NCBI GenBank assembly: GCA_900696465.1
Contig: CAADGE010000048.1
Coordinates: 310,001-374,000 of the forward strand
DNA from: an uncultured Planctomycetota bacterium
GTDB lineage: Bacteria > Planctomycetota > Phycisphaerae > UBA1845 > UTPLA1
DNA length: 64,000 nucleotides
Reading direction: 5' to 3'
In this document: positions 8,680 to 16,779 of the stretch, piece by piece
Position numbering within the stretch: position 1 is the stretch's first letter
Layout: every line of letters starts with the position of its first letter
Made by a program: the position numbers and the translations under genes
Notes under the pieces: generated by a model
The model's database searches: none
The model's input: the letters and a program-made list of their open reading frames with translations, nothing else
Told to the model about the DNA's origin: nothing

Positions 8680-9886
8680 CGGGCTTCTCCACGAATTGCT
8701 GTCCGACCTGCGACAGCCAGGCAAGCTGAATGAACCCGCCCGCATCCTGGTGCGAAAAATCACTCTTCTCAAAGGTGGAAAGCGCTTTGCGGAAAATCGC
8801 ACCGGGCGCGTCAATTCGAGCCGCGTACGGACGGGGTGAAAGGTGAACCGTCACTTCGCCGGACAGATGCCGCAGCACGGCGGAAGCAGCCGCCTCCAGC
8901 ATCACCCGCTGATCCGAAAAATACTCCCCACGATAGAGCATCGTACCATACTGCCGGCCCAGCTCGCAGTAGCCGTCGTAGGTCGGCTTGTTCAACCGGC
9001 AGCGGGCCAGCGCGTCCACCGCTGTCGAGAGCAGCTTGGCCGCGGGGTTGATGTACAACCCGCGCGACTTGATCCCCGTAAAGCGGTTCTCTATCACCAG
9101 GTCCCATGCCCAGTCGGCCGTTCGATAATACTGGTTCAGCCGGGCTAGAATTTCCGGCAGGGGGGTCGAGCGGCCGTCCAGTGCCACTGGAAAACCGCCT
9201 TCGAACGTCACCCGGACAAGTTGCGGCGCGGTATCCGCCGCCGGCCCGGCGGTGAATCGTCCGCTGACGGACCGCAGCACCTCGGAGACATCCACGAACG
9301 CCTCGGGGTCTTCCAGTTCGCTGCCTTCAACGCTCAGGTGCCACAGGTTCTCGTCGAGACTGAAGTCCTTTGACAGGGCGTATTCATCTTCAACGCCGGC
9401 GGCATGCAGGTATTCGATCATGTCCTTCCGCCCGGTCAGCTCCCAGCACTTCCACGGCGCAAGCACGGGGTAGTCCGGTGCCAGCGAGCGGTAGGCGAAC
9501 TCAAAGCGGATCTGGTCATTGCCCTTGCCGGTGGCGCCGTGAACCAGCGTCGCGCCACCCAGCGCCTTGGCCAGACGCACCTGCTCCGCCGCGATGAACG
9601 GCCGTGCCAGCGCCGTGCCGAGCCGGTAGTTCCCTTCATAGGTCGCCCCCAGGCCGATCGCGTATGGAATTACCGTGGTGCACATCTCCGGCTTTGCATC
9701 CCGGATCACCGCCGTCTTTGCGCCGAGCCGTAGGGCCTTCTCCGCCAGGACGGGCAGGTCTTCCTGCTGACCGACATCGACCAGCACCGCATGAATCTCA
9801 TAGCCGCGCTGCGCCAGCCAGATGGTGATCGCCGACGTATCCAGACCGCCGGAATACGCCAGCACGCATTTCTTCTTATTTTTCAT
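8585..9886 (-). CDS. argG: Argininosuccinate synthase
   Basis: A 433-residue ATP-dependent ligase that joins citrulline and aspartate. The N-terminal PP-loop reads AYSGGLDTS, and the family blocks ALARPFIA and HGATGKGNDQ follow. The start is the ATG at 9886: a TTGGAG ribosome site lies 6 bases upstream, and the ATG falls within the last codons of argR. The conserved core ends around VEKPDGG; the last 30 or so residues have no counterpart I recognise and are encoded entirely in the region shared with argH. Expression is presumably repressed by the adjacent ArgR. Confidence 0.96.
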   Translation of the reverse strand: MKNKKKCVLAYSGGLDTSAITIWLAQRGYEIHAVLVDVGQQEDLPVLAEKALRLGAKTAVIRDAKPEMCTTVIPYAIGLGATYEGNYRLGTALARPFIAAEQVRLAKALGGATLVHGATGKGNDQIRFEFAYRSLAPDYPVLAPWKCWELTGRKDMIEYLHAAGVEDEYALSKDFSLDENLWHLSVEGSELEDPEAFVDVSEVLRSVSGRFTAGPAADTAPQLVRVTFEGGFPVALDGRSTPLPEILARLNQYYRTADWAWDLVIENRFTGIKSRGLYINPAAKLLSTAVDALARCRLNKPTYDGYCELGRQYGTMLYRGEYFSDQRVMLEAAASAVLRHLSGEVTVHLSPRPYAARIDAPGAIFRKALSTFEKSDFSHQDAGGFIQLAWLSQVGQQFVEKPDGGIVETGWKTGSDLRVDQPLPAGGLVPAAV

Positions 9887-10325
9887 GTTTATCTCCAAAC
9901 CACTGTGCCAGCCGTCGCAGCGCCACGGTCTGCGAACGTCGGTTCCGCGTCAGTACCAGGATCGTGTCATCTCCGGCCAGCGTCGCCGCGATGGTCGGCT
10001 CAGCACGTCGATCAATCTCGATCGAAACACCCTGTGCCTGGCCTGTCGTCGTCCGCACCACGATCTGATGCGGGCCGCAGGTGAGGAAGCTCAGGACGAC
10101 TGCCGAGAAATCGACCTCCGCCGCCGGCGCGTCCTCCGCCGTTTCTATGACGTATCTACCGCCGACCTTGCGAATGCCCAGTTCGAGAAGGTCGCGGCTG
10201 AGCGTCGACTGATCCACAGCCAGGCCGCGGGCCTTGAGGGCCTTTCGCATCTGGGCCTGCGTGGCGACGGCGCCGCCGGCCACGAGTTCACGAATCACGG
10301 ACTGCCGCTGGGCCTTCTGAGGCAT
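9876..10325 (-). CDS. argR: Arginine repressor ArgR
   Basis: A 149-residue repressor. The N-terminal winged helix covers about residues 1-70 (QRQSVIRELV, then TQAQMRKALKARG and STLSRDLLELG). The C-terminal oligomerisation/arginine-binding domain ends with EPTIAATLAGDDTILVL, where the family has its arginine-contacting Asp-Asp. It senses L-arginine and should regulate its own operon, argR-argG-argH-proB-proA. The gene overlaps argG by 11 bases. The ATG at 10325 aligns with the family N-terminus; an upstream ATG at 10352 would add nine residues. GAGGG touches the ATG too closely for a normal ribosome site, which suggests leaderless translation. Confidence 0.93.
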   Translation of the reverse strand: MPQKAQRQSVIRELVAGGAVATQAQMRKALKARGLAVDQSTLSRDLLELGIRKVGGRYVIETAEDAPAAEVDFSAVVLSFLTCGPHQIVVRTTTGQAQGVSIEIDRRAEPTIAATLAGDDTILVLTRNRRSQTVALRRLAQWFGDKHEK

Positions 10326-10331
10326 TCCCTC

Positions 10332-10360
10332 ATAATAGCATACTATGCACATGTATGCAA
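10332..10360 (-). promoter_or_regulatory. Putative argR operon promoter with inverted-repeat operator
   Basis: Read on the minus strand, TTGCAT (10360-10355) and TATTAT (10337-10332) are separated by 17 bases. The inverted repeat GCATAC (10338-10343) and GTATGC (10353-10358), with 9 bases between, fills the spacer, where a repressor would block polymerase. The expected start of transcription is at or very near 10325, the A of the argR ATG, which implies a leaderless message. This is a by-eye match, not a proven ARG box. Confidence 0.5.
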
Positions 10361-10446
10361 CATATTTATTGTCATTGATTATTTTTCTTGCCTGACCGCA
10401 TGCCGTGACGTTTGTCCATGCTCCTTCAACCTGCTAGGATCGATCC

Positions 10447-10953
10447 ATGCCAATAGCGGCCATCATCACCGTCTCAGACAGCCGATCGGCCGGCGCAGCC
10501 GAGGATCGCGGAGGTCCGGTCGCCGCCGAGGTTCTCGCCGGACTCGGCTTTGAAGTTGTTCGGCGTAGCATCGTTCCGGATGAACTGAGCGCCATCCGAG
10601 AGGCCGTAACTGCTGCGGTCAAGGACTGTGAGCTGGTCGTGCTGACCGGTGGGACGGGGGTGTCCAATCGTGACGTGACGCCCGAAGCCGTGGAGCCGCT
10701 GTTCGACCGAACCCTTCCCGGCTTTGGCGAGATCATGCGGACGGCAACCTTCTCGAAGACACCGCTGTCGATCATCTCCCGCGGGGGCGCTGGCGTGGTC
10801 GGCCGCTCGCTCGTTATCCTGCTTCCCGGTAGTCCGAAGGGCGTAAAAGACTGTCTGGAAGTGATCGGCCCTGCGGCCAGGCACGTTGTAAAAGTACTCT
10901 GCGAAGGCCCGATGGACTGTCAGGGCCTGCTCGACGCGTCGAAAAGCTCGTAA
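10447..10953 (+). CDS. Molybdenum cofactor biosynthesis protein, MogA/MoaB family
   Basis: A 168-residue protein of the MoCF-biosynthesis fold. Members adenylylate molybdopterin before metal insertion. Diagnostic blocks are IITVSDSRSAG at the N-terminus, the glycine-rich LTGGTGVSNRDVTPEA with the conserved Asp, SIISRGGAG, and LLPGSPKGVKDCLEVI near the end. I cannot separate MogA from MoaB by eye. No other molybdopterin gene is in the window, so this is an isolated member. The 5' region is shared with the divergent argR promoter. AGGA lies about 8 bases before the ATG. Confidence 0.9.
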   Translation: MPIAAIITVSDSRSAGAAEDRGGPVAAEVLAGLGFEVVRRSIVPDELSAIREAVTAAVKDCELVVLTGGTGVSNRDVTPEAVEPLFDRTLPGFGEIMRTATFSKTPLSIISRGGAGVVGRSLVILLPGSPKGVKDCLEVIGPAARHVVKVLCEGPMDCQGLLDASKSS

Positions 10954-10982
10954 TATTTCAACTATCCGCAGACCCGCATTGA

Positions 10983-11822
10983 ATGATTCCGATTCGCGAT
11001 GACAACCCTACACACGGCACGCCGTATGTGACGCTCGGACTGATCATCATCAACTCCGCCATCTTCCTGACCCAGGTGACGATGCCGCATGACAAGGCCG
11101 ATGCATTCATCTGGAAATATGGCTTTGTTCCCGCGCAGCTCACACATTCCGAGGCGGAGTTCAAAGCCGAGTTACCCGGCCATGCCCCGATTGTGCCGGC
11201 GGTGGATCGCACCGGTCGAGTCCGCGTAGACCCGTTCGGTCGTCCGTTGGGCATTCGACAAAGCATCCCCGTTGAAGCGGCGGCGGCCCTTCCCGCCTGG
11301 GTGAGTATCTTTACCTGCATGTTTCTGCATGGCGGTTGGATGCACCTCATCGGCAACATGCTTTATTTATGGGTTTTCGGAAACAACATCGAAGACCGGC
11401 TCGGGCCGATTCTGTTCTTACTTTTCTACATAGCAACTGGACTCGTCGGCAACATCGCCCATACCTTCTTTGAAGCAAGCTGGATACCGCTCGTGGGTGC
11501 CAGCGGAGCGATCAGCGGCGTCATGGGCGCCTACATGATCCTTTTTCATCGGGTCCGGATTCTCGCGCTGGTACCCATGGGCTGGTACTGGTTCACGATC
11601 AAGCTGCCGGCGTGGATGTTCCTGGGTATTTACATCGGTGTGCAGAATCTGTTCCCTGCCTACTTCGGTCGTGGCGACAACGTGGCCTACTGGGCGCACA
11701 TCGGCGGCTTCGCAGGCGGAGCGGCGTTCATCTTCCTGCTTCCCAAGCGCAGTCGACCGATCGTAGCTCGCCGCGCCGGCCCCGGCGACGATCGGGATGA
11801 TGACGCGGATTTTGTCCTGTAG
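10983..11822 (+). CDS. Rhomboid-family intramembrane serine protease
   Basis: A 279-residue polytopic membrane protein with the rhomboid core. The GWMHLIGNMLYLWVFG block comes first. GASGAISG, in the fourth core helix, carries the catalytic Ser. AHIGGFAGGA, in the sixth, carries the catalytic His. A loop of about 60 residues between the first helix and the core (around residues 45-105) is typical of bacterial and planctomycete members. It would cleave transmembrane substrates within the bilayer; the substrate is unknown. It starts 29 bases after the MogA/MoaB-type gene on the same strand, so co-transcription is possible. The ribosome site is weak. Confidence 0.93.
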   Translation: MIPIRDDNPTHGTPYVTLGLIIINSAIFLTQVTMPHDKADAFIWKYGFVPAQLTHSEAEFKAELPGHAPIVPAVDRTGRVRVDPFGRPLGIRQSIPVEAAAALPAWVSIFTCMFLHGGWMHLIGNMLYLWVFGNNIEDRLGPILFLLFYIATGLVGNIAHTFFEASWIPLVGASGAISGVMGAYMILFHRVRILALVPMGWYWFTIKLPAWMFLGIYIGVQNLFPAYFGRGDNVAYWAHIGGFAGGAAFIFLLPKRSRPIVARRAGPGDDRDDDADFVL

Positions 11823-12317
11823 AGTCTTCGACCTAAGTTAACAAGCTTCGTAATCCCATAATGTTGCGCAATCGTTACCTTGCAAGAATGCGTGCGTTGG
11901 TTTTTAAGAAGAACCGCTGACAGGGAGATCGACTCTCATTCGTCACCATCATTGGACGCCTGCGCGTCCACGATAACCCCTGTACGACGAAGCAATTAGA
12001 GGACCGGGTGTGCGAGCAGAATGCTCGCACCCCTGCGAAGAGATTGGCTTGACGCTTGCGGCCTGTTTCAATAAAAGCGCTATGCTCGGCGATGCCGCAC
12101 GATCCTAGGGGCTGAATGGGTCGATGTCGTGCGGAACGGCCATCAGGTTTAAACGTACCACGGTTCGTGTCGGGAACGACGCCGGAGCGGTTGCATTATC
12201 GATGCGAAGTCTATGCCGCTGGCGACGTCGGAATGTTTCAGCATGGCGCGGCCGACGAAGCCGGAACGGCAGTTTTTTTGACGTAGTCGAAATGGGGCAG
12301 CGAGGTTGGGAAGTCTC
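11823..12317 (+). other. Intergenic region upstream of the Gld-type ABC operon
   Basis: About 495 bases without a supportable gene. It holds a perfect 8-bp hairpin at 12010-12030 and a weak promoter candidate, TTGACG (12049-12054) with TAAAAG (12072-12077), spaced 17 bases. Short open frames near 12124-12321 have no family features and run into the ABC gene start. Confidence 0.5.
12010..12030. repeat. Hairpin, 8-bp perfect inverted repeat
   Basis: GTGCGAGC (12010-12017) pairs with GCTCGCAC (12023-12030) across a 5-base loop. No T-run follows, so it is not a standard intrinsic terminator. It could be a dispersed intergenic repeat or an RNA processing site. Confidence 0.5.
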
Positions 12318-13283
12318 ATGATCCGCGTGCAAAACCTGATCAAGGTCTACGGCGAGCGGAGGGCAGTAGACGGCATTTCCTTCGCCATTGATGAAGGTGA
12401 AATCGTCGGTTTCCTCGGTCCCAACGGTGCCGGCAAGACCACCACTCTGCGCATCCTCACCTGTTACATGCCGGCCACGGACGGCAACGCCACGATCGGC
12501 GGCTACGACGTCTTCACCCAATCCATGCAGGTGCGAAAAATCGTCGGCTACCTTCCCGAAAGCACTCCGCTGGACATGCACAGCCGCGTTCGCGAGTATC
12601 TGAACTTTCGAGGAAAGATTCGGGGGCTGGATCGCACAGCCCGCGAGGCGGCAATCCGGCGGGTCACTGAGCTCTGCTGGCTGGGCGACTTCATCAACCG
12701 TCCGATCAACCAGCTCAGCAAGGGCATGAAGCAACGCGTCGGCCTCGCCGATGCCCTCCTGCATGATCCTAAAGTTCTCATTCTTGACGAGCCCACGATC
12801 GGCCTGGACCCCACACAGATTCGAGAAACGCGTAACCTGATCCGTGAGCTGGCCAAGCGCCACACCGTCCTGCTCTCCAGCCATATCCTTCCCGAAGTGG
12901 AAGCCACCTGTCAGCGCACGATCATCATCGCAGCCGGCAAGATCGTCGCCTCCGGCTCGCCCGACGAGTTGAAAGAGCGCATTCGCGGCGGTTCCCGCCT
13001 CATCGCCGAGGTCTCCGGTCCCAACAGCGAAATCAAGCAGGAGATCGGCAAGCTCGACGGCGTGACCGGTGTGGAAGTTCATACCGACAACGGCTGGCAT
13101 CGCCTGACCATCGATACCCAGCGCGGCCGGGACCCGCGCGAGGACATCTTCAAACTGGTCAAGCAACGCAACTGGTCGCTGAGAGAACTACGGCTTGAAG
13201 TCGGCAGTCTGGAGGAATTCTTCGTGCAGATTACCGCGCAGCAGATGCAGGAACAGCGGGCACGCAAGGAGGTCCGCGCATGA
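12318..13283 (+). CDS. ABC transporter ATP-binding protein, GldA-like
   Basis: A 321-residue ATPase. Walker A is GPNGAGKTTT (about residues 37-46), the ABC signature is LSKGMKQR and Walker B is LILDEP. It has a C-terminal extension of about 100 residues with a DUF4162-like fold after SSHILPEVEATC. It powers the adjacent ABC-2 permease. The start is the ATG at 12318, matching the usual 'MIxVxNLxKxYG' beginning. The stop overlaps the permease start as ATGA. The order ATPase-permease-GldG-DUF4340 is the conserved 'gliding-associated' ABC cluster found also in non-gliding bacteria. Confidence 0.93.
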   Translation: MIRVQNLIKVYGERRAVDGISFAIDEGEIVGFLGPNGAGKTTTLRILTCYMPATDGNATIGGYDVFTQSMQVRKIVGYLPESTPLDMHSRVREYLNFRGKIRGLDRTAREAAIRRVTELCWLGDFINRPINQLSKGMKQRVGLADALLHDPKVLILDEPTIGLDPTQIRETRNLIRELAKRHTVLLSSHILPEVEATCQRTIIIAAGKIVASGSPDELKERIRGGSRLIAEVSGPNSEIKQEIGKLDGVTGVEVHTDNGWHRLTIDTQRGRDPREDIFKLVKQRNWSLRELRLEVGSLEEFFVQITAQQMQEQRARKEVRA

Positions 13284-13999
13284 TCCGCAACGTCCTGGCA
13301 CTGACACAACGTGAGTTGCAGGCGACCTTTTTTTCGCCTGTCGCCTACATCGTCGCCGCCGTCTTTCTCGTGGCCACGGGTTACCTCTTCATGGATGGTA
13401 CTCTGGTGCCCGGAGGAGAGGCCTCCGTGCGCGCGATGCTTCAGAGCATGGCCTGGATGATGGTCTTTGCCGTCCCGCTGCTTACGATGCGTGCCCTCTC
13501 CGAGGAGTACGCAACCGGCACCATCGAGTCGCTGATGACCGCCCCGGTGACGGATGTCGAAGTCGTGCTGGGCAAGTTTTTCGGCGTGCTCGTGTTCTAC
13601 GTAGCGCTGCTGGCCGCGACGCTCGTACACGTCGTGCTGCTCTTCCGCTACAGCGCCGCGGATTTCAATGTGCTGGCCTGGGGTTACCTCGGCATGCTGC
13701 TGCTTGGCGGCCTGTACGTCGCCGTCGGACTCTTTGCCAGCGCGATGACACGTTATCAGTTGCTGGCAGCGCTGGTCGGTGCCGGCGTCCTGGGGGCATT
13801 CACGCTCCTGGTGGACGCACTGGCCGCTACGCAGGGCGGCGCATGGCGAAATATCTTCGGCTACATCAACATCCTTTACCGCTTTGAGGACTTCGCCAAG
13901 GGCATGCTCGACACCCGGGCGCTGGTCTTCTTCCTCAGCGGCACGGCGTTCTTCCTCTTCCTCACGGTCAAGGTGGTGGAGTCTCGACGATGGCGGTAA
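13280..13999 (+). CDS. ABC-2 type transporter permease, GldF-like
   Basis: A 239-residue integral membrane protein with about six hydrophobic segments. It begins with a short cytoplasmic helix (LTQRELQATFFSPVAYI) typical of ABC-2 permeases, and contains the EEYATGTIESLMTAP coupling segment that contacts the ATPase in this family. It overlaps the ATPase gene by 4 bases and the downstream GldG-like gene by 10 bases, indicating translational coupling. The transported substrate is unknown. In Bacteroidetes the related proteins are needed for gliding; no gliding genes are seen here. Confidence 0.92.
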   Translation: MIRNVLALTQRELQATFFSPVAYIVAAVFLVATGYLFMDGTLVPGGEASVRAMLQSMAWMMVFAVPLLTMRALSEEYATGTIESLMTAPVTDVEVVLGKFFGVLVFYVALLAATLVHVVLLFRYSAADFNVLAWGYLGMLLLGGLYVAVGLFASAMTRYQLLAALVGAGVLGAFTLLVDALAATQGGAWRNIFGYINILYRFEDFAKGMLDTRALVFFLSGTAFFLFLTVKVVESRRWR

Positions 14000-16680
14000 C
14001 GGCAAACCAGACCTCAACCATCGGCAGCGCCGCCGGCCGGCGATTCAGCATCGGCGCCAATGTGACGATCGCGATCATCGCCGCGGCCGGCCTGCTGGTC
14101 CTGGTCAACTGGATCGCATCGCTAAAGTCTTACCGACAGGACCTCGCCTCTTTTGGCAACTACGGCCTGAGCGAGCGGACCAAAAGCGTGCTCGACAGTT
14201 ACAAAGAGCCCATCGAAATCTCGATGGTCTATCTGCCGGACGATGAGAACGAGCAGCAACGAACCTACATTTCGCGCCTGCAGGATTACTTCGAGGAGAT
14301 GACCCGCTACGCCCGGCATGTCAAGGTCAACTTCGTGACCACCGACATGCAGCGCGAAAAGCTCGTCTCCCGCATCAGCACGTCGTTCGGCTCCGAGGGC
14401 GACAAGCATCAGGCGGCACTGGCAGCATTTGATTCGCTCAATACCGAATTGCAGGCCGACCTGCAGCAGAAGCTGATGGCCGCGCAGGCCCTCATGGCCG
14501 GTGAAAAGAGCTGGCTGGGTGACTTCCCCATCTTCGCCAGTATCGTAAACACCCTCCGCAGCGATATCGAGACGCTCCGCAAAGCGGCGGAAGCTGTCCG
14601 CGAACTCACACCTGCCGGCGGGATTCCCAAGTATGCCGAAGCCACGAGCAAAGCAAGGGAAGCACTCACCGAGGTGAAGGGGCATCTTTCGCTCATTGAG
14701 CGACGGCTGGGTGAACTGGCAGGGCTGGCCGCAGAGAGTACGAAGTCCGATTCCAAGTACCTGACCATGCTTCGCGAAGTCGCCGGCGAGGCAAAGTCGC
14801 TCGTCGCTTCGCTGCGTGGCACGCTCGGGGCGGACAGCGACACCGCACCGAAGAATCCCGCCGCGGCGCTCAAGGCCTTCGCAGATCGAGGAGTCGACGT
14901 CGGCAAAGGTCTGGAGAACCTCGTTCGACGTGTCGATGAGTTTGCCCGAAAGTACCCGATGGTCACCCAGCATCCGAACTGGGCGGCCTCCGTGCAGATG
15001 GGCCCACTCCTGACGCGCATGGAAGTGGCCGACGTCCTCCAGCAGGCCGGCCAAACGCTCACCAAGTCGCGCCTCGTCATCCTCGGCATCATTGATTCCG
15101 GCGATCCGCAGCAGTTGCAGCGTGCTCTCGTCGAGGCCCGGGCCAGCTGCGGCACCCTGGAGAAAAACGCTTCCATCTGTGAAGAATTGCTCAACAGTCT
15201 GGCTGCCGGTCTGTCCAGTGTCGATGCCGGGTCGAAGGAACTGCTGGACGCGGCGCGCAGCGGCGCGCTGTTCTCCGCGCGGGTGAGCGCCATCGATCAG
15301 TTAATCCGTCAAATCGACGAACTGCCCGAACTCAAGCTCGGCGCGATGGCCGACGAGCTCAAACAGCCGAACATCGTCCTGATCGAAGCCGCCGACAAGA
15401 TTCGTGTAGTGAGTTTCTCGGATGTCTGGCCGGTACGCGAGAGCATCACCGGCGTTCGTTCACAGGATGCGCCACGTACCTTCAACGGTGACAGCGCCCT
15501 GTCTTCGGCGATCTTGGCCATGACCCGTCAGGGGCCCTTTGCCACGGTCGTCATCACGGCATTCGAGCCGCCGCAGCCGCCGCAGCGTAATCAGTTCATG
15601 CCTCCGCCCCCGCAGAGCTGGGTGCCGTCCTCCCAGTTGACGGAGCTTCGAAAGCGTCTTGAAGCCGCCAATTTCAAAGTCGTCGATTGGAACATGGCCA
15701 CCAGCAAGGAGCCGCCGCCGCCCGAAGAGGGCGTGCCCAATGTCTATGTCTGCCTGCCGCCTCCGCCGCCCGCGCCGCAGAGTCCGTTTGGGGAGTCGCA
15801 GTCGCCCGATCAGGTCTTCGGCGAGAGCCAGCGACAGCTCATTCGCGGTCTGCTGGACAACGACGCGGCGGTGCTGTTCATGGCCTCTTGGGAGGTGCGC
15901 AGCAGCGGCTTCTTCGGTGGGCCGCCGACCACGCCGCCTTATGGGTACGGACCACTGCTCGCGGGTGACTGGGGTATAACCGTCGAGAATGGTCGCCGAA
16001 TCACGTGGATCGATCCGGATCGAACCAAGGCCAATAGCTTTTTCGTGGTCCCGAAGCGCTTCATCCACATGCCGGCGCACGGTTTCACCGACAATCCCAT
16101 CGGCAGCCCGATGCGCGGCACGCGCTTCCTTGTCACCGATGCTTGTCCGCTGATCGCCAAATCGGAGCGACCCGAAGGTGTCAGGACACAGACCGTTCTT
16201 TTTATCGACGAAAGTCAGAACTACATCGGGGCGAACATGTCCCAGCTGGTTGAGATCATTGAGAAGATGCAGCAGGGGGCCAGCCAGGGTGCAGTGACCA
16301 TCGTCCCGCCGCCGGAGAATGGCCCATTCGATATCATGATGTCCGCCGAGCGGACCGTCGACGGTCAATCCAAGGGCAAGCTGGTCGTGATGAGCTTCGC
16401 TGCGAGTGTGCGCGACGACTACCTGCAGCAGCCGGTGCTGGCCGAAGGTGAGCAGCTTCGCCTCGATCCGCCACCGACGGAAAACGTGGACCTGTTTGTT
16501 AACGCGCTCTACTGGCTCAGCGGTCAACCGCACCTGATTTCGCGAGGACCTGTGCCCGTGCCGCGCGTTATGCAGATCGCCGGCAGCGACATGACGATGC
16601 TGCGAATCCTGGTCTGGGGTGTGTGGCCGGCTGTGGTCTTTCTGCCAGGGATCTTTCTCTGGTTCTTGCGCCGTCGGTAA
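13990..16680 (+). CDS. GldG-like ABC auxiliary protein with large helical insertion
   Basis: An 896-residue protein. There is a transmembrane helix near residues 25-42, and a C-terminal one just before the terminal Arg-rich end (ILVWGVWPAVVFLPG). The extracytoplasmic GldG/ABC_transp_aux fold carries the typical 'LDSYKEPIEISMVYLP' opening and, later, blocks around TVVITAFEPP and DACPLIA. Between them, about residues 135-440, is a predicted mostly helical segment rich in Ala/Leu/Glu that I do not see in usual GldG proteins. A Pro-rich stretch follows near 535-600. It is coupled to the permease gene by a 10-base overlap. Confidence 0.85.
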   Translation: MAVTANQTSTIGSAAGRRFSIGANVTIAIIAAAGLLVLVNWIASLKSYRQDLASFGNYGLSERTKSVLDSYKEPIEISMVYLPDDENEQQRTYISRLQDYFEEMTRYARHVKVNFVTTDMQREKLVSRISTSFGSEGDKHQAALAAFDSLNTELQADLQQKLMAAQALMAGEKSWLGDFPIFASIVNTLRSDIETLRKAAEAVRELTPAGGIPKYAEATSKAREALTEVKGHLSLIERRLGELAGLAAESTKSDSKYLTMLREVAGEAKSLVASLRGTLGADSDTAPKNPAAALKAFADRGVDVGKGLENLVRRVDEFARKYPMVTQHPNWAASVQMGPLLTRMEVADVLQQAGQTLTKSRLVILGIIDSGDPQQLQRALVEARASCGTLEKNASICEELLNSLAAGLSSVDAGSKELLDAARSGALFSARVSAIDQLIRQIDELPELKLGAMADELKQPNIVLIEAADKIRVVSFSDVWPVRESITGVRSQDAPRTFNGDSALSSAILAMTRQGPFATVVITAFEPPQPPQRNQFMPPPPQSWVPSSQLTELRKRLEAANFKVVDWNMATSKEPPPPEEGVPNVYVCLPPPPPAPQSPFGESQSPDQVFGESQRQLIRGLLDNDAAVLFMASWEVRSSGFFGGPPTTPPYGYGPLLAGDWGITVENGRRITWIDPDRTKANSFFVVPKRFIHMPAHGFTDNPIGSPMRGTRFLVTDACPLIAKSERPEGVRTQTVLFIDESQNYIGANMSQLVEIIEKMQQGASQGAVTIVPPPENGPFDIMMSAERTVDGQSKGKLVVMSFAASVRDDYLQQPVLAEGEQLRLDPPPTENVDLFVNALYWLSGQPHLISRGPVPVPRVMQIAGSDMTMLRILVWGVWPAVVFLPGIFLWFLRRR

Positions 16681-16779
16681 GTCTGTCGCATCCGGTCTTC
16701 CCGATCGACGCAAAGAATCTGCACACGACCGCAGCTTGCAACAGCGGATGAGAATACGACTGGAGATCGGTGCCGAACA

